Shown one piece after another: positions 17,969 through 27,689 of a DNA stretch of 64,000 nt. The translations under genes and the position numbers were made by a program. The number at the start of each line of letters is the position of its first letter. Position 1 is the stretch's first letter. Source of the DNA: Solibacillus isronensis (GTDB lineage: Bacteria; Bacillota; Bacilli; Bacillales_A; Planococcaceae). The notes under the pieces are model-generated. The model was not told the DNA's origin, did not search any database, and was given only the letters and a program-made list of their open reading frames with translations. The stretch is taken from contig NZ_FVZN01000014.1 in assembly GCF_900168685.1 (NCBI RefSeq), positions 682,001 to 746,000 of the forward strand, in the 5' to 3' direction.

Positions 17969-18850
17969 ATGGCAACGATCGGATTGGACCGTTTATTCTA
18001 TGCCAAAATTAATGAAGATGAAAATGGTATAGAAACATACGAAACTCCCAAAATACTAGCAAAAGCCATGACCGCAGAACTCAGTGTTGAGCTCATTGAA
18101 GCCATTCTTTATGCGGATGATGGAGCATCAGAAATTGTAAAGGAATTTAACAGTGGTACATTAACCCTTGGAATTGATGATATTGGTTCCATCGCAGCGC
18201 AAGATTTAACAGGAAGTAAAATTGATAGCAACAATGTCGTGGTGTCGAGAAGTGAGGATGGAGGGAGCCCTGTCGCAGTTGGGTTTCGTGCTAAGAAGGC
18301 AAATGGAAAGTATCGATACTTTTGGCTCTATCGGGTTATTTTTAGCATACCTACAACCAATCTTACGACAAAAGGTGAATCGATTACGTTTAGTAGTCCC
18401 ACCATAGAAGGTACCGTTTTTAGACGAAATAAGCTGGACGGAGAAAATAAACATCCATGGAAGGCAGAAGTAACAGAAGGGGACAATGGTGTGGCCCAGG
18501 AGACTATAACGAATTGGTTTAGTTCTGTATATGAGCCTGACTTTACACCAGTAACTCCAACTATTACGGTTACTACCCAGCCCGCTGATTTAACAGAAGT
18601 AGTGGAAGGTAGCATTTCTGGTAGTTTATCAGTGGTTGCGAGCACGAATACAAGCTACCCAGTCACTTATCAGTGGTATGAAAATACAATCGACAGCACA
18701 ACAGGTGGTACGGTCATTAATGGTGAAACTTCTGCTAGCTTTGACATACCAACAGATTTACTTGCAGGATCCTATTATTACTACTGTGTATTAAGCTCTG
18801 TTGGGGCAAGTGATGTAAAAACGAATGTGGCTACAGTAACCGTATCGTAA
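17969..18850 (+). CDS. Major tail protein with C-terminal Ig-like domain
   Basis: 293 residues. Residues about 1-190 match the phi13-type major tail protein (ATIGLDRLFYAKI at the start, IDSNNVVVSRSEDGGSPVAVGF in the middle). Residues about 192-293 form an added immunoglobulin-like domain (ITVTTQPADLTEVVEGS ... YPVTYQWYEN), which would project from the tail tube and may help bind cells or sugars. Ig additions of this sort are common and exchangeable. Confidence 0.85.
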   Translation: MATIGLDRLFYAKINEDENGIETYETPKILAKAMTAELSVELIEAILYADDGASEIVKEFNSGTLTLGIDDIGSIAAQDLTGSKIDSNNVVVSRSEDGGSPVAVGFRAKKANGKYRYFWLYRVIFSIPTTNLTTKGESITFSSPTIEGTVFRRNKLDGENKHPWKAEVTEGDNGVAQETITNWFSSVYEPDFTPVTPTITVTTQPADLTEVVEGSISGSLSVVASTNTSYPVTYQWYENTIDSTTGGTVINGETSASFDIPTDLLAGSYYYYCVLSSVGASDVKTNVATVTVS

Positions 18851-18866
18851 AGGAGGATGAGGTACA

Positions 18867-19292
18867 TTGGCGAATGACAAAGTGGAATCTTCAACTGTAG
18901 ATGTTGATTTTGCAGCTGAGGAAAGAAGTGCTGTGATTGAAATTGGAGATGTGGAATACAAGTTGATTTTAACAACCAAGGCGACAAAAGAAATTGCAAA
19001 ACGATATGGTGGCCTTGAAAACCTTGGTGCTAAGTTAATGAACACAAAGGACTTTGAACTGGCGCTGGATGAGATTGTTTGGCTGATTACTTTGTTGGCA
19101 AATCAGTCGATCTTAATTCACAATCTGAAAAATAAACAGGATAAGAAAGAGCTGCTGGCTGAGGATGAAGTTGAATTATTGACAACTCCTTTTGAACTAG
19201 CAGAGTACAAAAATGCCATCATGGCCAGCATGATGAAAGGTACAAAGCGACATATACAGAGTGAACCAACAAAAAACGTGGAAGTCGGGTAA
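18867..19292 (+). CDS. Tail assembly chaperone, gpG form
   Basis: 141 residues, TTG start after AGGAGG. Located between the major tail and tape-measure genes, the position of lambda G/GT. It chaperones the tape measure during tail assembly. The 3' end carries a slippery heptamer A AAA AAC in the correct phase (19271-19277), from which a longer product is made. Confidence 0.8.
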   Translation: MANDKVESSTVDVDFAAEERSAVIEIGDVEYKLILTTKATKEIAKRYGGLENLGAKLMNTKDFELALDEIVWLITLLANQSILIHNLKNKQDKKELLAEDEVELLTTPFELAEYKNAIMASMMKGTKRHIQSEPTKNVEVG

Positions 19293-19480
19293 GCGATGAA
19301 GAGTTGTTTATCCGACTTATTTATTATGGCACCGCTCAGTTAAATCGAATTGAAGAAGAAGTATGGTTGATGCCAATGGGCTATTTAATGGATTTATGGG
19401 AATGCCATAAGCAGTTTACCGGAATTGCTAAGCCGTTGATGGAAGTATCGATTGATGATGTGATTCCTGTGGGGATTTAA
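19271..19480 (+). CDS. gpT extension made by -1 frameshift (gpGT)
   Basis: In the gpG frame the codons read ACA AAA AAC at 19269-19277, giving a classical A AAA AAC slip site. After a -1 shift the frame continues from CGT at 19277 to TAA at 19478-19480, adding 67 residues (SDEELFIRLIYYGTAQ...). This would give a fusion of about 203 residues. No start codon and ribosome site suit independent translation, which supports frameshifting. Confidence 0.75.
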   Translation, partial: KKRGSRVSDEELFIRLIYYGTAQLNRIEEEVWLMPMGYLMDLWECHKQFTGIAKPLMEVSIDDVIPVGI

Positions 19481-19534
19481 TGCACTCAAAAACGGGTGTA
19501 TTTTTTTATGCACAAATAGAGGGGAGGTGGAGTC

Positions 19535-22135
19535 GTGGCTGATAACTTTGGGCTTCGAATCGGTGTGGAAGGCGAAAAGGATTTCAAAAATGCCTTGAGA
19601 GATATTAATCGAAATTTCAAGGTGCTAGGTAGTGAAATGAAACTCGTTACTGCCCAATTTGATCGACAGGATCAATCGATTGAAGCACTAACTGCTAGAA
19701 ATGGAACACTCACTAAGTCAGTAGATGCCCAAAAGGATAAAATCAGTACATTAGAAGCTGCCCTCAGAAATGCCGCTGAATCATTTGGTGAAACTGACAG
19801 ACGAACGCAAAATTGGCAAATTCAGCTGAATAACGCCAAGTCTGAACTGATGATGATGGAGCGGGAACTTGATAATAACAATCAAGCCATTCAAGATTTA
19901 AACGAGGGATTCAATGATGCTGAGGGAGAAGTTGAGGAGTTTGCTGATGAAGTACAGAATGCAGCGGATCAAACTGAAGATGCTTCTGGTCGCTTTGAAA
20001 AATTGGGTGGTGTCTTAAAAGGAATCGGAGCAACCATCGGGGCAGCAGTAGCTGCGATTGGAACCGCTGCAGTCGCTACAGGGGCCAGCCTGATTAAACT
20101 TGGCGATGAGTACAATATGGCCGTTAATCAGATTTCTGCCTCCACTGGTGCAACAGGTGCGGAGCTTGAGGAATTAGGTGAAGTTGCTCAAAATGTGTAC
20201 AAGCATAATTTTGGTGACAGCTTAGAAGATGTAGCAACAGGAATTTCAGAAGTCCAAAAAATGACCGGACTCATGGGCGAAGAACTAGAAAAAGCCACTG
20301 AGTCTGGTTTTGCTTTGAGGGATACTTTTGGAATGGATATGCAAGAGTCTACCAGAGCAGCAAGTGCCCTTATGAAAAACTTCGGCATTTCCGCAGATGA
20401 AGCCTATAACATTATCGCTACAGGTGCACAAAATGGAGCGGACCAGAATGGTGACCTATTAGATACCCTTAATGAATACTCTGTTCAATATGCTTCCCTT
20501 GGTCTTAGCGCAGATGAGTTTATTGCTAGTTTAATAGCAGGTGCAGAAAGTGGAGCCTTTAGTATTGATAAGGTTGGGGATGCCGTTAAGGAATTCAATA
20601 TCCGAGCAAAAGACGGCAGTAATACGAGTATAGAAGCTTTTACTGCTTTGGGTCTGAATGCAGAAGAAATGATGAATAAGTTTGCTCAAGGTGGCGAAAC
20701 AGCCAATGAAGCCTTTTTTAGTGTCGTTCAAAAGTTACAGGAGATAGAAGATCCGCTTCTTAAAAATACGATAGGTGTGCAGTTATTTGGTACACAGTTT
20801 GAGGATTTGGAAGCCAGTGTATTGCCGGTTCTTGCTGGAATAAAAGACAGTACCGTTGCTAGCGGAGATGCTTTATCCCAAATAACCGAAGTAAAATACG
20901 ACAACTTAACTGATGGAATTGAGGGAGTAAAGCGGTCACTGCAAGGTGTGTTCTTGCCTGCAGTAAGTGAAGTGTCGGGTGGTATCACAGACTTATTCTC
21001 GGGTTTATCCAATGGGATTAATGAAGCGGACGGGGATTTTGAAAAAATTGCAGAAGTAATCGGGGAGACTGTTGCTGGAATCACCGAATTAATCACAGAG
21101 CAGTTGCCTCAATTCGTTACGTTAGGGCTTCAAATCATTATGTCACTTGTTGGTGCGATCGTAGAAAACCTCCCAATGATTATTGATTCAGCCATGCAAA
21201 TTGTGACGACTCTACTTCAGGGACTTATCGAGGCTCTACCTCAAATCACAGAAGGAGCGCTCTACCTGGTTCTCAGTTTGGTAGATGGCATCATTGCTAA
21301 TCTTCCTGCCTTAATCGAAGCGGCTTTAACAATGATTGTCACGCTTGCAACCGGAATAGGCGAGGCTTTACCTAACCTTATTCCCTCTATTGTCTCTGCA
21401 ATTCTTTTAATCGTTGAAACAATCATAAATAATCTCGACATGATTTTGGAAGCTGCTTTTAAAATTATCGAAGGTTTAGCTGTAGGAATTATCAATGCTT
21501 TACCTAGATTAATCGAAGCACTGCCAGCAATTATTACATCCATCATTAATTTTATAACTGGAAATCTACCAAAAATAGTCGAGATGGGAATTACCTTAAT
21601 CATTCAATTAGCAGCGGGGCTAATCAGAGCGATTCCTCAACTTGTGGGCCAGTTACCACAGATTGTTTCTGCAATCATAGTTGGAATAGGAAAAGCGGCA
21701 CTCTCCATTGGAGAAGTTGGGGTGAATATCGTTCGTGGGCTTTGGAACGGGATTTCTTCCATGATTGGATGGATCAAAAGCAAGGTTAGTAATTTTGTAG
21801 GTGGCATTGTTAGTAGTGTAAAAGGGGTTCTCGGAATCCGCTCTCCTTCGAAAGTATTTGCTGGGATTGGGGAGAACATGGGTGAAGGGATTGGGGTAGG
21901 ATTCTCTGATGCCATGGGCAACGTAGAAAAAGTAATGGAAGGCGCTATTCCTACTGATTTTGATTTAAATATGGATAGTGTGGTTACTGGAGTGGAAGGT
22001 GGAAAGAGTGGTGCATCATTTGATGTCACGATTCCGCTAACGATTGACGGGAATGTATTAACTCGGGTCATTGCTCAACTTCAGTGGAACCAAAATACAG
22101 TAACCGTTAGAAACCTAGGAGTCGCTGGTTCATAA
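19535..22135 (+). CDS. Tail tape measure protein
   Basis: 866 residues, the longest phage gene. The N-terminal 160 residues are coiled coil, followed by the tape-measure core (NFGLRIGVEGEKDF at the start and STRAASALMKNFGISADEAYNI), a long hydrophobic helical stretch at about 515-730 with repeating ALP and LIEAL units, and a C-terminal GVLGIRSPSKVFAGIGENMG motif typical of the family. It sets tail length and is ejected on infection. GTG start after GGGGAGGTGG. Confidence 0.92.
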   Translation: MADNFGLRIGVEGEKDFKNALRDINRNFKVLGSEMKLVTAQFDRQDQSIEALTARNGTLTKSVDAQKDKISTLEAALRNAAESFGETDRRTQNWQIQLNNAKSELMMMERELDNNNQAIQDLNEGFNDAEGEVEEFADEVQNAADQTEDASGRFEKLGGVLKGIGATIGAAVAAIGTAAVATGASLIKLGDEYNMAVNQISASTGATGAELEELGEVAQNVYKHNFGDSLEDVATGISEVQKMTGLMGEELEKATESGFALRDTFGMDMQESTRAASALMKNFGISADEAYNIIATGAQNGADQNGDLLDTLNEYSVQYASLGLSADEFIASLIAGAESGAFSIDKVGDAVKEFNIRAKDGSNTSIEAFTALGLNAEEMMNKFAQGGETANEAFFSVVQKLQEIEDPLLKNTIGVQLFGTQFEDLEASVLPVLAGIKDSTVASGDALSQITEVKYDNLTDGIEGVKRSLQGVFLPAVSEVSGGITDLFSGLSNGINEADGDFEKIAEVIGETVAGITELITEQLPQFVTLGLQIIMSLVGAIVENLPMIIDSAMQIVTTLLQGLIEALPQITEGALYLVLSLVDGIIANLPALIEAALTMIVTLATGIGEALPNLIPSIVSAILLIVETIINNLDMILEAAFKIIEGLAVGIINALPRLIEALPAIITSIINFITGNLPKIVEMGITLIIQLAAGLIRAIPQLVGQLPQIVSAIIVGIGKAALSIGEVGVNIVRGLWNGISSMIGWIKSKVSNFVGGIVSSVKGVLGIRSPSKVFAGIGENMGEGIGVGFSDAMGNVEKVMEGAIPTDFDLNMDSVVTGVEGGKSGASFDVTIPLTIDGNVLTRVIAQLQWNQNTVTVRNLGVAGS

Positions 22136-22150
22136 AAGGAGGGCAGATTG

Positions 22151-23308
22151 GTGATTGAAATCTATGCAGGAAGCACATTAATACAGACGATCCGAAAAGT
22201 GATGTCGGCAAATATAAGAGAAACACTTGAAGGAGAATTTACTTTATCGTTTACCGTCCTAGCCAAGTCTGCCCTTGCTTTAAAAACGAAACAGCTGGCC
22301 AAGTTAAATGATCAGTATTTTGAGATTGTGCAGATTACCAAGTCATTACAAGGTAGTTTGCCAGTTTGTTCTGTCACGTGTGAACATGTATCCTACATTT
22401 TAAACGATGAGATTTTTAATATAGATGTTTTTGACTTTACGGGAAATCCTGCAGCTGGATTGAATCAGCTATTATCAGGAACTCCTTTTTCAGCAGGAAC
22501 GGTAGATTTTACTGAAAGCTGTACAATGAAAATCAATCAGGAAGTAACCAGAAGGGCTGCTCTTATGCAGTACATTGCCATCTTGGGTGGCGAAATTGAA
22601 TACAATAGTTATTTCATTAATATTCGACAGCATCGAGGAAGTAGCGAGTATCAGCCGGTTATGGGTTCGAAAAACGTCACCGATGTATCTGTTTCCCATG
22701 ATTCAAGGGAAAATGCCTCATCCTACAATATTTCTTTCTTTAAATTACTAAATCTAGCTGTTGGAGATAATGTGCATATTGTGTTCAAACCACTCGGCAT
22801 TGATGTGAAAACAAGGATTATATCTTTGGAGTACAATCCTTTTTATCGCTATGACATTCGAGTGGAAGTAGGAAGGTATAAACCAAGTATTTCTGATACC
22901 TTCTACCGCATTGAAAACTCAATGAATAAGGTGGAAAGTTCGCTGAATGATGTGGGCAGTTCTGTGAATGGACTACAGTACCAAATGGATCAGCTTGGCG
23001 TTTCTTACACGATAGTAAAGAATTTGACGATTGATGAAACTATGATTCATGTAACCTATGAAGTTGAAAAAGGGGATACACATCAATACTTTGCTGATTA
23101 TAGTTATACATCTGATAGTAGCGGACGAATCACAAGCATTACTTTACAAGATATTTTTTCAGAGTTGTTGTTAAAAGAAGTATCGACCTTGACAGTGGAT
23201 GCTGCGAGATTTGATATTGTCTATGCTGATGGAGAGACGGCAAGCTACAACTATTCAACAGATAGCAGTGGAAGAATTACCGGAATTGAAAAGGTGGTGG
23301 AAGGATGA
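22151..23308 (+). CDS. Tail tip protein, ReqiPepy6 gp37-like
   Basis: 385 residues, replacing the separate distal-tail and Tal proteins of other phages. Signatures include LVTANIRETLEGE-like start (VMSANIRETLEGEFTLSF) and ITKSLQGSLPVCSVTCEHVSY. The C-terminal 120 residues have a repeated DSSGRITSI / DSSGRITGI element. GTG 22151 is favoured over TTG 22148 by spacing from AGGAGGG. Overlaps the next gene by 4 bases. Confidence 0.7.
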   Translation: MIEIYAGSTLIQTIRKVMSANIRETLEGEFTLSFTVLAKSALALKTKQLAKLNDQYFEIVQITKSLQGSLPVCSVTCEHVSYILNDEIFNIDVFDFTGNPAAGLNQLLSGTPFSAGTVDFTESCTMKINQEVTRRAALMQYIAILGGEIEYNSYFINIRQHRGSSEYQPVMGSKNVTDVSVSHDSRENASSYNISFFKLLNLAVGDNVHIVFKPLGIDVKTRIISLEYNPFYRYDIRVEVGRYKPSISDTFYRIENSMNKVESSLNDVGSSVNGLQYQMDQLGVSYTIVKNLTIDETMIHVTYEVEKGDTHQYFADYSYTSDSSGRITSITLQDIFSELLLKEVSTLTVDAARFDIVYADGETASYNYSTDSSGRITGIEKVVEG

Positions 23309-24363
23309 GTTATCACAGGAATTTTAACAATACATTAGCGATTTGGGCCGCTTTCGGTGGTAGAGGTGAACTCATTCTTCCAATTCCCACATTAAGTTGG
23401 CAAAGAAAGTATTATAACGACTTTGGTTACACCCAGTATGGAAGTGAAAGACAAATTAATGTGTACGATAATGGAAATGCACAGGTTGCGGTGTATTATG
23501 CTAAAACACCGTACATGTCTTATTTCAATAAAAGTACTGGAGAATGGACAGTAGTCGATGTTCCTTGGTGGAGTTATGGTCAACCAGAAATTTTGTATGC
23601 TGGTGGTGGAGTGTTTTTAGCAAAGATCGTAGGGCTTGCTAATATCATTGCTTCTTTTGATGGCATCACTTGGCATAACGCTGGGTACTGCCAAGGGGCA
23701 CAAAACTCCATGACCACAGGGGCCTATGATTCTAGTATTGGTTCTGGAGTCGTTAGCTGGTGGTATTATAAGTCGCCGGTGTATTACAGTTTTGATTCGT
23801 TAACAGAAAGAACGGCTTGGACATTGGTAGGAGCGGATGGTTCATCGGTTCCTATTTTTAGTTACATGACCACTCATAAAGGAAGATTCGTTGGAGTTGT
23901 AGGTGGAGATCGTTCTATTGCAATAGCAAGCACCTCAAGCCCTGGTTCTTGGTCCACTACCATTCCAGAGGATTTAAATACATATTATATGTATATCCGT
24001 TCGGTAAACGATAAGCTTTTTGTAATGAAATATCGCTATGTTAGCGGAATCTTTCATGTGAACCTTTGTGTAATGAATGACAGTGCAACCGAGCTTACGG
24101 AGACCAATCTATCACATGTCGGGGATCTCGCCAATAATAACATTCCGAATCCCGAAAACATTATCTGGATGGAAGATTGGGGAAAATATGCTTTATTTAA
24201 TGAGAGCATGCTTTATGTATCAGCGGATGGATTGACTTGGGAAGGAGTCGAACAACCGGGATTTACTACCACCAATTCTGATACGTTTGGCGGGGCTATC
24301 TATGTACCAGGTGACGGGTTTTATGTGAAAGCTAGTGGTTATGTGTATTATGCACCCTATTAA
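23305..24363 (+). CDS. Putative tail fibre / receptor-binding protein
   Basis: 352 residues, rich in W, Y, S and G with repeated short beta segments (FDGITWHNAG, ADGLTWEGV, STSSPGSWSTTI) spaced like blades of a beta-propeller. It follows the tail-tip gene and precedes holin, the usual slot for a receptor-binding protein. No enzymatic motif is seen; a role in adsorption is inferred. Confidence 0.55.
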   Translation: MSYHRNFNNTLAIWAAFGGRGELILPIPTLSWQRKYYNDFGYTQYGSERQINVYDNGNAQVAVYYAKTPYMSYFNKSTGEWTVVDVPWWSYGQPEILYAGGGVFLAKIVGLANIIASFDGITWHNAGYCQGAQNSMTTGAYDSSIGSGVVSWWYYKSPVYYSFDSLTERTAWTLVGADGSSVPIFSYMTTHKGRFVGVVGGDRSIAIASTSSPGSWSTTIPEDLNTYYMYIRSVNDKLFVMKYRYVSGIFHVNLCVMNDSATELTETNLSHVGDLANNNIPNPENIIWMEDWGKYALFNESMLYVSADGLTWEGVEQPGFTTTNSDTFGGAIYVPGDGFYVKASGYVYYAPY

Positions 24364-24375
24364 ATAACGAAAATA

Positions 24376-24413
24376 CAGGCGCTTTGTGGCTCTCTTGTCA
24401 CAGGCGTCTTTTT
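24376..24413 (+). terminator. Probable terminator before lysis genes
   Basis: An imperfect stem (GGCGCTTTGTG with CACAGGCGTC) followed by TTTTTAT lies between the tail fibre and holin genes. Confidence 0.5.
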
Positions 24414-24451
24414 ATATAGATTAAAACAGGTTGGAGAGCGAGGGGAGAAAC

Positions 24452-24886
24452 ATGGCAATAAAAGAGTTTTGGATAGTTGTACAAACAGTAATTGCTGCAA
24501 TGGGAGGTTGGTTGGGCTGGTTCCTTGGGGGACTTGATGGATTTTTATATGCACTCATTATTTTTATCATTGTGGATTACATTACCGGCATTATGGTGGC
24601 GATCATCAATAAAGAGCTTTCAAGTGAAATTGGTGCACGAGGGATTTTCAAAAAGATCCTTATTTTTATACTTGTCGGGATTGCTCATATCATTGACAGC
24701 CGACTGATTGGTGAGGGAAGTGTCATCCGCACAGCCGTCATCTTTTTTTATCTTTCTAATGAAGGAATTAGCATTATCGAAAATTCCACAAGAATTGGAC
24801 TTCCGGTACCACAAAAACTGAAAGATGTTTTAGCTCAGTTGCATGGAAAATCGAAGGGAGAAGATGAGAATGGAACTAAACGTTAA
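24452..24886 (+). CDS. Phage holin (Bhl/TcdE-type family)
   Basis: 144 residues with three to four hydrophobic segments (about residues 10-30, 33-55, 72-88, 95-112) and the family motif LDGFLYALIIFIIVDYITGI. It forms membrane pores to release the amidase. ATG 24452 follows GGGGAG; an earlier in-frame start has no better ribosome site. Overlaps the amidase gene by 23 bases. Confidence 0.85.
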   Translation: MAIKEFWIVVQTVIAAMGGWLGWFLGGLDGFLYALIIFIIVDYITGIMVAIINKELSSEIGARGIFKKILIFILVGIAHIIDSRLIGEGSVIRTAVIFFYLSNEGISIIENSTRIGLPVPQKLKDVLAQLHGKSKGEDENGTKR

Positions 24887-25853
24887 GTATATAACCAGAA
24901 ATGATTGTTTTACTGCTGGAAGGAAGATTACTCCTAAAGGGATCATGGTCCATTCCACTGCAACACCGGGTGTCATGGCAGCAGATTGGTTTAGTCGTTG
25001 GAATAAATCCTACAAAGCGGGTGAAACCAATCGACAGGTTGCTGTTCATGCGTTTGTTGATGATAGAGGGGTGTGGCAGTACTTGCCTTGGAATCACCGT
25101 GGTTGGCATGCTGGTGGAGCGGCGAATAATACGCACATTGGTTTTGAGATTTGTGAGCCCGGTGGGTTTTCTTATGGGAAAGGATCGGCGATGGTAGGCT
25201 ATAACGTTTCAAAGAATGAAGCTTACTTTAGAAAGGCTTGGCAGAATGCGGTGGAGCTTTGTGTGATGCTGTGCCGACAATATGATTTAACAGAAGAGGA
25301 TATCATTTGCCACTCTGAAGGAGCCAATAAAAGAATCGCAAGCAATCATGCAGATGTGATGCATTGGTTTCCGAAGCATGGTGAAAGTATGAACTCCTTC
25401 CGGACGGCAGTTAGAGTAGCATTAAATAAAGAAAATAGTCATGCAGCAGGAGCGCCGGGTATTCAGGTAGGCGATGTGGTTGCTATAAAAGATTCTGCTC
25501 TTAGGTATTATCCTGGTGGGCCTGGGATTCCAGAATGGGTAAAGACAGGCTCTTATCATAAAGTTACACAGATTGTATCCAGTGGAAAGGCAGTCGTAAA
25601 AGGCGGTAGACAATGTGTGTTACTTGGCAAAAAAGTAGATAAGAAGACAGGAAAAGAATCGGAAGGGATTATGAGCTGGATCGAGACAGGTTCCTTGATT
25701 GTATTGAAATCTTCTAGTCCAACCAAAAAGCCGCCTGATGGAAAGACTTTATATCGAGTACAAGTTGGCGCATTTTCAAATAAGAAAAATGCAGAAGTAT
25801 TGCTAGAAAAAATAAAGAAAGCTGGGTTTGATGGCTTTATTAAGAAGGGTTAA
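24864..25853 (+). CDS. N-acetylmuramoyl-L-alanine amidase endolysin with SPOR domain
   Basis: 329 residues. Residues about 15-170 are an Amidase_2 domain with zinc-ligand regions MVHSTATPG, HRGWHAGG and ICHSEGANKRIASNHADV. A central SH3-like segment is followed by a C-terminal SPOR-type repeat (LYRVQVGAFSNKKNAEVLLEKIKKAGFDGFI). It cleaves the peptide stem from glycan strands at lysis. Confidence 0.9.
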   Translation: MRMELNVKYITRNDCFTAGRKITPKGIMVHSTATPGVMAADWFSRWNKSYKAGETNRQVAVHAFVDDRGVWQYLPWNHRGWHAGGAANNTHIGFEICEPGGFSYGKGSAMVGYNVSKNEAYFRKAWQNAVELCVMLCRQYDLTEEDIICHSEGANKRIASNHADVMHWFPKHGESMNSFRTAVRVALNKENSHAAGAPGIQVGDVVAIKDSALRYYPGGPGIPEWVKTGSYHKVTQIVSSGKAVVKGGRQCVLLGKKVDKKTGKESEGIMSWIETGSLIVLKSSSPTKKPPDGKTLYRVQVGAFSNKKNAEVLLEKIKKAGFDGFIKKG

Positions 25854-25865
25854 AGCGGGATTACA

Positions 25866-25900
25866 AGGGCTGATAATTCTCAGGATGTCAGCTCTTTTTT
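25866..25900 (+). terminator. Terminator at end of lysis module
   Basis: AGGGCTGATA pairs with TGTCAGCTCT and is followed by TTTTTT. Confidence 0.65.
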
Positions 25901-25923
25901 CTGCTTTTTATCCATTTAATTAC

Positions 25924-26065
25924 TTGCTATTAGGATGGAATTAAGTGATATATACAATAACCAAAAAAGCTGATGAACCTTGATACAGAGCGGATTCAGC
26001 AGTTTCTTTTGGGGAGCCATGATTGAATAGACGGAGCCAGGTGTTAAGGAATAGGGCTAAAAATT
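25924..26065 (+). promoter_or_regulatory. Promoter and leader of the recombinase operon
   Basis: TTGCTA (25924-25929), 17 bases, GATATA (25947-25952), closely matching the promoter at 9531 in both boxes and in the AGTGATATAT context. The transcribed leader holds an imperfect hairpin (GCTGATGAACC about 25966 with GGATTCAGC ending near 26001, then TTTCTTTT), which could act as an attenuator. No gene is seen in the 200 bases before the first recombinase. Confidence 0.55.
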
Positions 26066-26081
26066 GAAAGGAGGCAAAAAC

Positions 26082-27683
26082 ATGGCAGAAGCATTATTTG
26101 GTTCATTTGGGCAAAGTGCAGGTGGCCCTTCATTAATGGATCCACCAGCAGAACAACCTAAGAAATTAAGAGTGGCTGCATATGTACGAGTCAGCAGCCT
26201 CTTAGATGAACAAGAAGGATCTTTTGATAACCAAAAGACACATTACACTCAATTAATTCGCTCCACACCGGGTTGGAAGATGGTTGACATTTATACAGAC
26301 CAAGGAAGGTCTGGGACTTCGATGGCGAAGCGACCAGGCTTTAATCGAATGATTCGACACGCTTATGAAAAGAAAATTGATATCATCCTTTGCAAGTCGG
26401 TGTCCAGATTTGCGAGGAATGTACTTGACGCTATTAACACGATTCGAGAACTGACTGAGTTGGGAGTTCGAATTATTTTTGACAAAGAAAATATAGATAC
26501 AGGTGATATGGCAAGTGAGTTTATCCTCACCATGCTATCTGCGACAGCACAGGAAGAGAGCCGAAGTATTTCAGAGAATATAAATTGGGCATTAGAAAAG
26601 CGGTATGAAAGAGGCGAACCAGTCTTTGTTAGAAAGCTGGGCTACCAAAAGAACGAACAAAAAGAATGGATCATCATAGAAGAAGAAGCGCACATTGTTC
26701 GAGAAGCATTTGAAGAAGCATTTAATGGAAAGACACCTGCTCAAATTGCTAAACAATTCATAAAAAAGAGATATAAGAAAATTAACGGACGAACAGATTG
26801 GACTTCCACCACAGTTCGATTGATGCTACTCAATCGGGACTACACAGGAGATGTCATTTGCCAGAAATATTATACGGAAAGTTACCTTTCCCATAAGAGA
26901 GTGGCTAATAATGGAGAACGAAATCAGTATTTTATCGAGAACCACCATGAACCGATTGTGAGCCGAGAAACATTTGAAGCAGTCCAGCGGGAACTAGAGA
27001 GGCGTAAAAAGCCAAATAAAAATAAAAAGGTAAATCGCTACCCGCTTTCCAGCCGGATTCAATGTGGGAAATGCGGAGGAAATCTACATCGATTCATTTG
27101 CAAAGGGGTTGTTAGATGGCGCTGTGAGAATAACGTAAGAAGTAAAGAGCTGTGTACCATGGGAAGCATTAAGGAAGAAGTGATTAGGGAAGCCATGCAA
27201 GATGCATTTCTCGAGCAATACAGGCTGGCACGGTTCATGTATGACATGGAGAGAATGAAAAAGGATCTTACAAGAGCTGTTGCTGCAAGGGACTTTTCTT
27301 ACAACAGACTTCGCTTGGATTTAGAACAAATTTTATTAGAAGAGAATATTGCACTTATTAATGCCAATCGGTCTGAAGCGGATAGTACAGATGAGAAACT
27401 TGAGGAGCTGGCATCGAAAAGAGCATCTGTTGAAAAAGAACTAAAGATAAGAGAGGATTGGTGGGAGCTTCTGGATCAAGATTTTGCTTTTAGAGAAGAA
27501 GCCAATACAAAGCTCAAGGAACTAGATGCAGTAAGGGATCCATCTAAACAATTACAAAAAGAACTTCAAAATATTTCATTCTTAAGGGCATGGGTAGTAC
27601 GTGTAAAAGCGATAACACCAATGTCCTTCTGTATGCATTGGATTGACGATAAGGAAACAATAGTTGATTTAAGAAAGGAGTAG
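26082..27683 (+). CDS. Large serine recombinase 1
   Basis: 533 residues. Resolvase catalytic domain at about 30-180 with nucleophile Ser38 in AAYVRVSS and the ISRFARN-type motif (SVSRFARNVLD); Recombinase domain at about 195-300; zinc ribbon CGKCGGNL ... WRCEN ... LC at about 325-365; coiled coil 380-490. Large serine recombinases integrate or excise DNA at short att sites. First gene of a three-recombinase operon; the next gene starts 6 bases after its stop. ATG 26082 follows AAAGGAGG. Confidence 0.9.
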   Translation: MAEALFGSFGQSAGGPSLMDPPAEQPKKLRVAAYVRVSSLLDEQEGSFDNQKTHYTQLIRSTPGWKMVDIYTDQGRSGTSMAKRPGFNRMIRHAYEKKIDIILCKSVSRFARNVLDAINTIRELTELGVRIIFDKENIDTGDMASEFILTMLSATAQEESRSISENINWALEKRYERGEPVFVRKLGYQKNEQKEWIIIEEEAHIVREAFEEAFNGKTPAQIAKQFIKKRYKKINGRTDWTSTTVRLMLLNRDYTGDVICQKYYTESYLSHKRVANNGERNQYFIENHHEPIVSRETFEAVQRELERRKKPNKNKKVNRYPLSSRIQCGKCGGNLHRFICKGVVRWRCENNVRSKELCTMGSIKEEVIREAMQDAFLEQYRLARFMYDMERMKKDLTRAVAARDFSYNRLRLDLEQILLEENIALINANRSEADSTDEKLEELASKRASVEKELKIREDWWELLDQDFAFREEANTKLKELDAVRDPSKQLQKELQNISFLRAWVVRVKAITPMSFCMHWIDDKETIVDLRKE

Positions 27684-27689
27684 GAAAAA

